Origin: Aquirhabdus sp.
GTDB lineage: Bacteria; Pseudomonadota; Gammaproteobacteria; Pseudomonadales; Moraxellaceae
Reading direction: 5' to 3'
Assembly (NCBI GenBank): GCA_030150135.1
Contig: JASLGO010000064.1
Location: 1-12,969 of the forward strand
DNA length: 12,969 bases
How positions within the stretch are numbered: the stretch's first letter is position 1; each line of letters starts with the position of its first letter. Below, one piece after another: positions 1 to 6,273 of the stretch. The position numbers and the translations under genes were made by a program. Below the pieces are notes generated by a model. It was not told the origin of the DNA, searched no databases, and saw nothing but the letters and a program-made list of their open reading frames with translations.

Positions 1-858
1 CAAACCGTAGTGTTCGACATAGTTGATCACTTCAAGCAAGCTAAAACCATACACCGCTTGAATCGCAATAAACGGAATCACCTTACGACCAAAAACTGCA
101 ATCAGCGTCGCATACAAACCAGCGCTCATTGCCCAACCTTGTAACAACTCATTCTCAAGCGACCACCAGCCTTTGCCACGGCGTGCTAGACGTGCTTTCT
201 CAATTTTAATTGCAGATTTGAAGCTACCAATCACCGTGCGTGGTAGGAATTGCCAGAAAGTTTCACCCATTTTCGAGCTGGCTGGATCTTCTGGTGTTGC
301 AACACGTTTATGGTGACCATACGGATGCTCAACACGGAAATGACCATAGCCTGTTGGTGCAAGGGCTAATAGAGAGAGCAATTGATCAGTTTTGTTCGAC
401 TTATGGCTCAATTCGTGAGCGGTATTGATCGCGATTCCATTCATTGCCCCAATTGATAATGCCAAGCCCAATTTATCCGCAACCGGAGTGCTTTTACGTG
501 TGTACAAATAAGCACCCAAAAACAATACAATGTATTGCATCGGAATAAAGGCTTTCACGATTTTGGCATAATATGGATCGTTTTCTAATTTTGCGATGAC
601 CGCTTCTGGTGGATTGTTTTTATCTTCACCAATAATACGATCAATCATTGGAATTACGACATGAATCAAAACAGGTCCAATCCATGCTAATCCACGCATT
701 TTTTTTGGTGCAACACGATAGATCAGTAACGCACCAATCCCAATGACTGGAACTGCCGGGCTGAGAACCCATAGATAACGTTTAGCATCAACCCATTCTG
801 AGGATTTCTGTTCTGACGCGCCTTGCGCAAGCATATCGATTGGTGTCTGTGCGTTCAT
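1..858 (-). CDS. alkM: Alkane 1-monooxygenase, AlkB/AlkM type (N-terminal 286 codons, cut by window edge)
   Basis: Integral-membrane non-haem di-iron enzyme that hydroxylates the terminal carbon of n-alkanes, using electrons from rubredoxin. My translation shows the family's histidine motifs in order: NTAHELSHK (residues 145-153), EHPYGHHKRVATPEDPASS (177-195) and NYVEHYGL (279-286, at the window edge). Hydrophobic stretches near 30-50, 57-77, 104-119, 130-147, 240-257 and 260-278 fit the multi-span membrane fold. Family members are about 400 residues, so roughly the last 120, including the later histidines, lie outside the window. The ATG at 856-858 gives the expected N-terminus (WVDAKRYLWVLSP); only a weak GAG lies 6 nt upstream. 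Ile65 aligns by eye with Trp55 of Pseudomonas GPo1 AlkB, the residue that limits chain length there, so medium to long chains are a plausible substrate (inference). It is divergent from an AraC-type regulator, as alkM/alkR are in Acinetobacter. Rubredoxin genes are not in view. Confidence 0.93.
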   Translation of the reverse strand, partial: MNAQTPIDMLAQGASEQKSSEWVDAKRYLWVLSPAVPVIGIGALLIYRVAPKKMRGLAWIGPVLIHVVIPMIDRIIGEDKNNPPEAVIAKLENDPYYAKIVKAFIPMQYIVLFLGAYLYTRKSTPVADKLGLALSIGAMNGIAINTAHELSHKSNKTDQLLSLLALAPTGYGHFRVEHPYGHHKRVATPEDPASSKMGETFWQFLPRTVIGSFKSAIKIEKARLARRGKGWWSLENELLQGWAMSAGLYATLIAVFGRKVIPFIAIQAVYGFSLLEVINYVEHYGL

Positions 859-906
859 GGACAACTCTACCTGTCTTCATTAAGTGCCAACATTATTGAG
901 CCGAAC

Positions 907-1018
907 TCTGGACAAGACCAGTTGTCAGCGTCCAGAAAATTTATGCTAAGCGCTCTATTTTGTTATATTTATCGTCATCGTCCAGAAAAATATTGCCAGA
1001 ATCCAGAATATTTTGGAC
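907..1018. promoter_or_regulatory. Candidate AlkR operator array in the divergent alkM/alkR intergenic region
   Basis: The 273-bp gap 859-1131 separates the two divergent genes. It contains three same-direction copies of a TCCAGAA motif: TCCAGAAAATTTATGCTA from 931, TCCAGAAAAATATTGCCA from 981 and TCCAGAATATTTTGGACA from 1002. The second and third are exactly 21 bp apart, two helical turns, which suits a dimeric AraC-family activator on direct half-sites. An inverted copy, TCTGGAC at 907-913, faces GTCCAGA at 930-936. The last site runs into an imperfect palindrome ending in TTTTGGA. I infer binding by the divergent regulator; no -35/-10 pair in the gap is convincing. Confidence 0.5.
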
Positions 1019-1131
1019 AGCAACGAGTTGCATAATTTTGTAGGTATTATTCACAACTAGCAGTATTCTTAACCTTACGGGTTTATTTCAATGTTTAATC
1101 TCACTACGCAATTAATGTAATAAGATGATCC

Positions 1132-2079
1132 ATGGACGCACTTAGTCATATTCTTGAAGATATTCCAATCAGCCAAGCTGAATACGTCTATATGAGCGGG
1201 CGTGGAAACTGGCTGGTTGAACAACCTCAGCAATCTGCCATGATTACTTACGCAGTGACGGCAGGCGAAGCTTATCTCTATTTACATGACCAAACGATTA
1301 AATTACAAGCGGGTGGCATTCTTTTAATGCCATCGGGGATCCGGCATCAGATCGGCATACCAGACTCCAGACATAGTCTGTTAAACCCCTATCTACAAGC
1401 ACCTGCAACGCTAACTTTCGGCAGCCATGATAATCCCCTGCAGCATATCGGAGAAGGAAACACTCAGGCCGTCGTGCTTGCTGTTCGGTGCTTGATTGAT
1501 GAGGAAATGAGTCGTCCAATTTTATCTGCGTTGCCCAACTGTTTTTTACTACACGGTGATGAAAACCAATCCATGCCTGCATGGTTGCAACTTGGTTTGC
1601 AATTTCTTGGTTTAGAAACCGAACGTAATCGTCCAGGACGCGATACGCTCCTCAATCGCTTGGCGTATATGTTTTTTGTGGAATGTGTACGAGACTACGT
1701 TGAGCAACTTCCTGAAGAATCTGAAAGCTGGTTGACTGCGCTACGAGATCCAAGTTTGATGACCGCGTTAAGTGCGATTCATAATCAACCGGCTCACCCA
1801 TGGACAGTCGCCGATCTGGCAAGCATTGCTTGTATGTCCCGCTCCAGCTTTGCAGAGCGCTTCACCGAGATTATTGGTCAGCCGCCTCTATCCTATCTTT
1901 CTGCTCATCGTCTACGGACAGCGACAAAACATTTAACGCAGAACTACGAAAGCATTGCACGAATTAGTGAACGTGTTGGCTACTCATCCGAGGCTGCCTT
2001 TAGCCAAGCCTTTAAACGTCAATACGATATGTCTCCCAGTCAATATCGAAAAGAGAGTAAAATTAAAGGAGAAAAATAA
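1132..2079 (+). CDS. alkR: AraC/XylS-family transcriptional activator, likely alkane-responsive AlkR
   Basis: A 315-residue regulator. The N-terminal part (about residues 5-195) resembles the cupin-type sensor half of the AraC group with a Cupin_6 domain, including LQAGGILLMPSGIRHQIG at 58-75. The C-terminal part (about 210-309) is a standard AraC double helix-turn-helix: first helix pair TVADLASIACMSRSSFAERF (225-244), then SIARISERVGYSSEAAFSQA (274-293), closing with MSPSQYRK. The ATG at 1132 follows an in-frame stop at 1126 and lacks a strong ribosome binding site; the next Met is residue 21, inside the sensor fold. In Acinetobacter the alkane hydroxylase gene is activated by a divergently encoded AraC/XylS protein, AlkR, and this arrangement matches. 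The symbol rests on context; family membership is firm, while the ligand (alkanes) is inferred. Confidence 0.82.
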   Translation: MDALSHILEDIPISQAEYVYMSGRGNWLVEQPQQSAMITYAVTAGEAYLYLHDQTIKLQAGGILLMPSGIRHQIGIPDSRHSLLNPYLQAPATLTFGSHDNPLQHIGEGNTQAVVLAVRCLIDEEMSRPILSALPNCFLLHGDENQSMPAWLQLGLQFLGLETERNRPGRDTLLNRLAYMFFVECVRDYVEQLPEESESWLTALRDPSLMTALSAIHNQPAHPWTVADLASIACMSRSSFAERFTEIIGQPPLSYLSAHRLRTATKHLTQNYESIARISERVGYSSEAAFSQAFKRQYDMSPSQYRKESKIKGEK

Positions 2080-2092
2080 TTTCAACTGGTTT

Positions 2093-2116
2093 TGTTTTTT
2101 ATTGATTTAAAAAACA
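2093..2116 (+). other. AT-only hairpin between alkR and the DUF190 gene
   Basis: TGTTTTTTA (2093-2101) and TAAAAAACA (2108-2116) are perfect 9-bp arms with a 6-nt loop. The stem has one G-C pair and no following T tract, so it is probably not a strong terminator. The 53-nt gap therefore allows alkR and the next gene to be co-transcribed. Confidence 0.3.
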
Positions 2117-2132
2117 GAATGAGGCACACAAA

Positions 2133-2462
2133 ATGAACGGATATCAAATTACCTTTTACACATCACAATCACGTTCCATCCATCATCAACCTGTTGGAGA
2201 ATGGTTACTTGCCGTGATTAAATCCATGAATATTGGTGGCGCAACCTTGAGTACCGCTATCAAAGGCGTTGGGCGCGATAATAAACTCCACTCAGCCCAC
2301 TTTTTCGATTTAGCCGATCAACCCGTTGCAGTGACCGTCGTCACCTCTGAAAAAGGCTACGCACGCCTGTTTGAGCGTATCAATACCGAAAAAGATCTCA
2401 ATCTGTTTTATGTCAAAGTGCCTGTAGAGTTTGGCTTTCTTGGGGAACAATCAGGCGAATAA
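2133..2462 (+). CDS. DUF190 family small protein (PII-like fold), function unknown
   Basis: A 109-residue soluble protein. The sequence MNGYQITFYTSQSRSIHHQP followed by GEWLLAVIKSMNIGGATLST, AIKGVGRDNKLHSAHFFDL and QPVAVTVVTSEKGYARLF matches my recollection of the DUF190 pattern. In that pattern a strand is followed by a helix, a G-A-T-(L/V) turn, a G(V/F)G basic-hydrophobic loop with an I/LHSA segment, and a hydrophobic strand before a terminal helix. DUF190 proteins adopt a PII-like alpha/beta fold and often lie beside crcB fluoride channel genes; no crcB is seen here. A GAGG at 2121-2124, 8 nt before the ATG, supports the start. It lies 53 nt downstream of the AraC-type gene on the same strand and is followed by a terminator-like palindrome, so it may close that transcript. 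No biochemical role can be assigned. Confidence 0.72.
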   Translation: MNGYQITFYTSQSRSIHHQPVGEWLLAVIKSMNIGGATLSTAIKGVGRDNKLHSAHFFDLADQPVAVTVVTSEKGYARLFERINTEKDLNLFYVKVPVEFGFLGEQSGE

Positions 2463-2470
2463 TGGTATGG

Positions 2471-2528
2471 CAGTTCGTTGAGCTTATTGAACGGTTATAA
2501 ATAAAGCGTCAACAAGCTCAGTGAACTG
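2471..2528 (+). terminator. Long palindromic repeat, probable terminator after the DUF190 gene
   Basis: Arms 2471-2490 and 2509-2528 are 20 nt each with an 18-nt loop. In RNA 19 of 20 positions pair, with two G-U wobbles and one A-C mismatch. ATTTTTC follows at once. The core TGAGCTT/AAGCTCA resembles a dispersed intergenic palindrome found in many gamma-proteobacterial genomes (TTGAGCTTGTCGAA-like), so it may be a repeat-family element serving as terminator. It lies 8 nt after the DUF190 stop. Confidence 0.7.
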
Positions 2529-2655
2529 ATTTTTCATCCATATCGAGCCGCATCTAGAAATACCGACAAAACGCCAGCGATCAAAATAAAAGCACTCATT
2601 TCCAAACAAATCCAACATTCAAAAATCATTCGTAAAAAGTTGTCACAAAACGCGA

Positions 2656-2686
2656 TTGCGCCCATGTTTTTTATCCTCACTATAGT
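2656..2686 (+). promoter_or_regulatory. Weak candidate recA promoter
   Basis: TATAGT at 2681-2686 is a good -10 match. The best upstream element, TTGCGC at 2656-2661, leaves a long 19-nt spacer. A second TTGTCA at 2640-2645 is too far away. No CTGT-N8-ACAG LexA box is visible anywhere in 2529-2737, which fits the known absence of a LexA repressor in Acinetobacter. I also see no long TTGAAAA-type palindrome like the UmuDAb site. Confidence 0.35.
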
Positions 2687-2737
2687 ATGATTGCCGACAT
2701 CTTAAATATCGTAATCATCGTTTGATTGAGGCTTTAA

Positions 2738-3784
2738 ATGGACGAAAACAAAAGTAAGGCGCTAAATGCAGCCTTAGGTCAGATTGAGAAACAATTTGGT
2801 AAAAACACCATCATGCGTTTAGGTGATGGCAATGCCATTGCTGCAGTTGAGGCTGTTTCTACAGGTTCATTGGGCTTAGATATTGCTCTTGGTATTGGTG
2901 GTCTTCCTAAAGGTCGTATCGTCGAAATTTATGGTCCAGAAAGCTCAGGTAAAACAACGCTAACACTACAAGTCATTGCAGAATGCCAAAAAGCTGGCGG
3001 AACTGCTGCATTTATCGATGCGGAGCATGCGCTCGACCCAGAATACGCTCGTAAACTCGGTGTAAACGTAGATGATCTACTCATCTCCCAGCCTGATCAT
3101 GGCGAGCAAGCGCTTGAAATCGCTGATATGCTCGTACGCTCTGGCGCAATTGACATCATCGTCATCGACTCTGTTGCAGCACTCACACCAAAAGCGGAAA
3201 TTGAAGGCGAAATGGGTGACTCACACATGGGTCTACAAGCACGCCTGATGAGCCAAGCGCTACGTAAAATCACCGGTAATGCCAAACGCTCAAACTGCAT
3301 GGTGATTTTCATCAACCAGATTCGTATGAAAATTGGCGTCATGTTTGGCAGCCCAGAAACCACTACTGGTGGTAACGCACTGAAGTTCTACGCTTCTGTT
3401 CGTATGGATATCCGCCGCATCGGTCAAATCAAAGAAGGTGAAGAAATCATCGGCTCTGAAACCAAAGTCAAAGTGGTCAAAAATAAAGTCGCACCGCCTT
3501 TCCGCGAAGCGCTATTCCAAATCATGTATGGTCAAGGCACCAACCGTCTTGGTGAAATCGTAGATTGGGCAGCAAAAGAAGACATCGTACAAAAATCAGG
3601 TGCTTGGTACGCTTACAATGGTGCCAAGATCGGTCAAGGCAAAAACAACGTGATTCGCTACTTCGAAGAAAATCCAGCCGTTGCTGAGGAAATCGACAAA
3701 GAACTGCGTAAACGCTTATTGACCAAAGCTAAGCCAGAAGCTGTAGAAACCGAGACCATACCAGAAGAGCTACTCGACGCTTAA
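2738..3784 (+). CDS. recA: RecA recombinase
   Basis: ATP-dependent DNA strand-exchange protein. It coats single-stranded DNA, drives homologous recombination and transformation, and activates self-cleavage of UmuD-type regulators. At 348 residues it is of normal length. Seen in the sequence: Walker A GPESSGKT (66-73), the FIDAEHALDPEYARKLG segment (92-108), Walker B IIVID ending at Asp144, the L1 region EIEGEMGDSHMGLQARLMSQ (154-173), the L2 region FINQIRMKIGVMFGSPETTT (191-210), and an acidic C-terminus (ETETIPEELLDA). GAGG at 2728-2731 lies 6 nt before the ATG. The gene ends in a strong hairpin at 3799-3822 and is followed by recX, its usual partner. No SOS box is seen upstream, so damage control must use another route if present. 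Confidence 0.99.
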   Translation: MDENKSKALNAALGQIEKQFGKNTIMRLGDGNAIAAVEAVSTGSLGLDIALGIGGLPKGRIVEIYGPESSGKTTLTLQVIAECQKAGGTAAFIDAEHALDPEYARKLGVNVDDLLISQPDHGEQALEIADMLVRSGAIDIIVIDSVAALTPKAEIEGEMGDSHMGLQARLMSQALRKITGNAKRSNCMVIFINQIRMKIGVMFGSPETTTGGNALKFYASVRMDIRRIGQIKEGEEIIGSETKVKVVKNKVAPPFREALFQIMYGQGTNRLGEIVDWAAKEDIVQKSGAWYAYNGAKIGQGKNNVIRYFEENPAVAEEIDKELRKRLLTKAKPEAVETETIPEELLDA

Positions 3785-3798
3785 TCCACTCAACATTT

Positions 3799-3822
3799 AA
3801 GCGACCTTCGGGTCGTTTTTTT
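3799..3822 (+). terminator. recA terminator with UUCG tetraloop
   Basis: CGACC (3802-3806), loop TTCG, GGTCG (3811-3815), with flanking A-T and G-U pairs extending the stem to about 8 bp, and seven T at 3816-3822. It sits 14 nt after the recA stop and before recX, so recX is probably expressed by read-through or from its own promoter. Confidence 0.9.
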
Positions 3823-3874
3823 GTTCGCTCATCGCTAATAATGTCAAAAACCGTATCTAAAAAGGAGAGCATGG

Positions 3875-4441
3875 ATGCGCTACCCACAACGCAAATCCTA
3901 CTCAAATCGCCCTCATCAAGATATGCAAAATCCTGAAGAAGTTGCTGATTCTATCGAAGAAACGAAACCTTCACTAAGTATCCCAAAATCACCGCCAACC
4001 GGAGCAAAGCTACGAGGGATTGCATTTGCCATGTTGGGTCGACGAGAGCACTCCGAACAAGAATTTAAACAGAAACTGCTTGATCTCGATGCAGATCCTG
4101 ATGAAGTCGCCGAGTTAATTAAAGAGTTCAAAACAAGCCAATATCAAAGCGATCAACGTATGGCAGAAATGATCGTACGCGCTAATATCCGAAAAGGTCG
4201 CGGTCCCGTACGCGTAAAACAAACACTACGTGAACGGAGTGTCGATGTCGAACTCGCACAAGAAAATCTAGCAGATACAGATTGGCTCACGCTTGCTCGC
4301 GACTTAAGAATTAAAAAATTTGGTGTAGAGCTACCAACAGACCCAAAAGAAAAAGCACGACAATTAAGGTTTCTGCAATACCGCGGATTTGATATGCAGA
4401 CCTGTACTCAAGCAATAACCAGTCATGAACTCGAACAATAA
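3875..4441 (+). CDS. recX: Regulatory protein RecX
   Basis: Modulator of RecA. RecX proteins bind along RecA filaments and limit their growth and activity. The 188-residue product has the family's three-helix repeat core from about residue 46: KLRGIAFAMLGRREHSEQEF (45-64), KQKLLD, then the segment 90-122 with VRANIRKGRGPVRVKQTLRE (101-120), and the closing KARQLRFLQYRGFDMQTC (160-177). The first 45 residues are polar, Ser/Pro/Glu-rich and lack family similarity I recognise, which makes the protein slightly longer than E. coli RecX (166 residues). AAAGGAG at 3861-3867, 7 nt before ATG 3875, fixes the start; the ATG at 3871 is in another frame. It lies 90 nt after recA, beyond the recA terminator. 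Confidence 0.93.
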   Translation: MRYPQRKSYSNRPHQDMQNPEEVADSIEETKPSLSIPKSPPTGAKLRGIAFAMLGRREHSEQEFKQKLLDLDADPDEVAELIKEFKTSQYQSDQRMAEMIVRANIRKGRGPVRVKQTLRERSVDVELAQENLADTDWLTLARDLRIKKFGVELPTDPKEKARQLRFLQYRGFDMQTCTQAITSHELEQ

Positions 4442-4487
4442 TTCATCTGATTTTAAATCACCATGACCAGTGCCATTGCCTAAAAAC

Positions 4488-4516
4488 ATAAACCCAAACG
4501 ATTAGACTGGGTTTAT
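4488..4516. terminator. Convergent terminator between recX and the lipoprotein gene
   Basis: ATAAACCCA (4488-4496) pairs with TGGGTTTAT (4508-4516) over 9 bp with an 11-nt loop. Read leftward, GTTTTTAGG follows, a fair T tract for the lipoprotein transcript. Read rightward the following sequence is only TAAAAATTT, so recX termination here is weaker. Confidence 0.6.
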
Positions 4517-4563
4517 TAAAAATTTGTGATCAAAAATCTAGCAATAATAAAATTAAAGTACCC

Positions 4564-4578
4564 AGACCTCTACGGTCT
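4564..4578 (-). other. Small hairpin overlapping the lipoprotein stop codon
   Basis: On the minus strand AGACC (4578-4574), loop GTAGA, GGTCT (4568-4564). The loop contains the TAG stop at 4572-4570. It lacks an immediate T tract. The same AGACC/GGTCT pair forms the leader hairpin at 6047-6068 of this gene. Confidence 0.35.
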
Positions 4579-6030
4579 TAAAAAAATTAATTTTATTGGT
4601 TTCGAAGTTGCAGCATCCTGAGCCAGTAACACCAATGAAGGCAAATAACCGTTTGCATCACTTGCGCCAGCCTGTATAAATCTCAAAGCCGCAAGCCCCT
4701 TATACGGATTCACTTTATCAATATTACAAAATGCTTTCGAGCCATCTCCTGCGATACCATCAGCAGCATTTAAAGAAACAGAGTACATATTATGCTGACT
4801 TCCAGAATCGGCTAATACCATTGTTCCACTCAAGCTGCATACACCACCGACGGTATCAACTTCCGTCCCTGTAATAGCTCCAGTATTATCAAATTTCATA
4901 TTAAACTGATACGAGCCATCATTGTATAACCAGTCTCCAGCAATGCTCGATTGCGATGCTGCATAACCATTGTCTTTAGTATATGTTAGATACAACAAAG
5001 AAGTTGGTGTCTTACCATCAGCCTCTAATGTAGAAAGAGTAATAAATGACTGCACCAATGCCGCAAAAGACTGTTTTGCAGAAAAATTACCATTCGCAGT
5101 GATCACTGTACTACTGGTCGTACTCGTATTGTATACGGATGGATAATAGTTTGGAGAGCTATTCAACACCCATGTTCCATTTGTAGAGTTGACAGTAATC
5201 GCTCCAAATAACAACCCATAAAAATCATAAAAACTAAAATTATTGGCATTATCAATAAAAGCAAAAGAACCAGAATTGTTGCTATAAATCCCTTCTAAAC
5301 TGGTCGTAGAATCTGCAGTTGTTGAACCAGTCTGAGGCGTAGTGATCCAAGAAGCCAGCACGGCATTTTGAGCCAAAGAACTATCTGATGCGGTGACTGT
5401 CGTGGTTACTGTTAGTGATGGCGCCGCAGCATATTGGCCATTGCCTGATTGAGACGCCTGTAAAGTACAAGTTCCTGTTGTAATTGCATATATTGCTATA
5501 TTCTGATTGACGGTACAAACTGCAGGGGTCAGCGGCGTGATCGTGACAGGCAAACCCGATGTTGCATTAGGGCTCAAAATGACAACTGCTTGACTCGATA
5601 ATGAAGGTGCAGCGAAATTAGTAATGGACTGAGATTTCAGCACTGGAACGATAATCTGAACCTGTGGTGCAGCCTTAAAGTTGGCATTCCCTGCTTGATT
5701 CGCCGTCAATGTACAAGAGCCCAAAGCTTTAGCTGTAACGGTATTACCAGAAACTGTACAAATACTGTCTGATTGACTGGCATAAGTTACTGGCAAGTTT
5801 GAAGAAGCACTAGCCTGCAATGTCACTGTACTACCTAAAGCCAAAGCAGCGACATTAAATGTAATTGTTTGAGTAGTAGGCGATCCCGACGAAGACGAAG
5901 ATGACGAGTCTACAGGGTTTGTAACTGGATCAGATGGAGAAGTCAGTAAAGCTGCAGGAGCAGATCCACCGCCACAACCAACAAGAGTTACAGGAAGCGC
6001 GCAAGCTAAGGCAACTAAAATCTTACTCAT
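4570..6030 (-). CDS. Putative outer-membrane/surface lipoprotein with two Ig-like repeats, function unknown
   Basis: I do not recognise this gene. The 486-residue product starts with a lipoprotein signal: MSKILVALACALP then lipobox LVGC with Cys19. Gly20 at +2 does not signal inner-membrane retention, so the outer membrane is likely. A Ser-rich linker (42-48 is seven Ser) leads to two related beta-type repeats, about 54-130 and 133-212. Each has a (N/G)LPVT turn, a cysteine pair (Cys91/Cys106 and Cys172/Cys188), a G(S/T)CTL segment and a closing Q-(A/S)-GN-(A/G)-(N/Q)-(F/Y)-x-AAP motif, like bacterial Ig-like adhesion modules. The C-terminal 260 residues are Gly/Ser/Asn-rich with two similar beta segments beginning GIYSNNSGSFAF (247) and GDWLYNDGSYQF (365), plus Cys398 and Cys435, which could form a disulfide. 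The start has AGAG 6-9 nt upstream. It lies alone between recX and a divergent lipase gene. Confidence 0.85.
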   Translation of the reverse strand: MSKILVALACALPVTLVGCGGGSAPAALLTSPSDPVTNPVDSSSSSSSGSPTTQTITFNVAALALGSTVTLQASASSNLPVTYASQSDSICTVSGNTVTAKALGSCTLTANQAGNANFKAAPQVQIIVPVLKSQSITNFAAPSLSSQAVVILSPNATSGLPVTITPLTPAVCTVNQNIAIYAITTGTCTLQASQSGNGQYAAAPSLTVTTTVTASDSSLAQNAVLASWITTPQTGSTTADSTTSLEGIYSNNSGSFAFIDNANNFSFYDFYGLLFGAITVNSTNGTWVLNSSPNYYPSVYNTSTTSSTVITANGNFSAKQSFAALVQSFITLSTLEADGKTPTSLLYLTYTKDNGYAASQSSIAGDWLYNDGSYQFNMKFDNTGAITGTEVDTVGGVCSLSGTMVLADSGSQHNMYSVSLNAADGIAGDGSKAFCNIDKVNPYKGLAALRFIQAGASDANGYLPSLVLLAQDAATSKPIKLIFLRP

Positions 6031-6041
6031 ACTTTTCTCTG

Positions 6042-6068
6042 AAAAAAGACCTATAGATAAAAAGGTCT
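6042..6068 (-). promoter_or_regulatory. Terminator-like hairpin in the leader of the lipoprotein gene
   Basis: On the minus strand AGACCT (6068-6063), a 10-nt AT-rich loop and AGGTCT (6052-6047) are followed directly by a run of T (6047-6042), then CAGAGAAAAGT and the ATG at 6030. A short stem plus T tract just before the ribosome binding site could act as an attenuator or translation-control hairpin, but six base pairs is short. Confidence 0.4.
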
Positions 6069-6215
6069 GATTTAGTGGTGTTGTTAAATTCCATTTGGCG
6101 GCATTTGATCATATTCCGAACCATTTAGCATCTATAAATATGTTACAAGTGCAGTACTCTTCTGTAAAAGAAAGCATTAATTAAAGAAAAATCAGTTGCC
6201 AAACCAAACTACACA

Positions 6216-6254
6216 TTGACAACCTCCTTGTGACCCCTTAAATTAGTGTACAAT
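6216..6254 (+). promoter_or_regulatory. Candidate promoter of the alpha/beta-hydrolase gene
   Basis: A perfect TTGACA at 6216-6221 is followed after 17 nt by TAAATT (6239-6244). An alternative is TTGTGA (6228-6233), a 15-nt spacer and TACAAT (6249-6254). Either would give a short leader before ATG 6274, which has no clear Shine-Dalgarno sequence. The rest of the 243-bp gap 6031-6273 shows nothing else I can support apart from the leader hairpin of the divergent gene. Confidence 0.5.
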
Positions 6255-6273
6255 CGTTCACTGAAATAAAATC

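Noticed and set aside
884..890. TTGGCAC on the minus strand upstream of alkM, like a sigma-54 -24 element
   Set aside because: The required GC of the -12 element (TTGC-like) is absent at the correct spacing, and Acinetobacter alk promoters are not known to use sigma-54.
823..1035. Rightward open frame of 70 codons covering the alkM start and intergenic region
   Set aside because: It overlaps the alkM N-terminus antisense, has no ribosome binding site and no recognisable protein features; the DNA is better explained as a regulatory region.
5884..5908. Serine-codon tract in the lipoprotein gene as a phase-variable simple repeat
   Set aside because: Codons are mixed (TCG, TCT, TCA) without a perfect unit long enough for slipped-strand variation, and the unit is in frame-preserving triplets.
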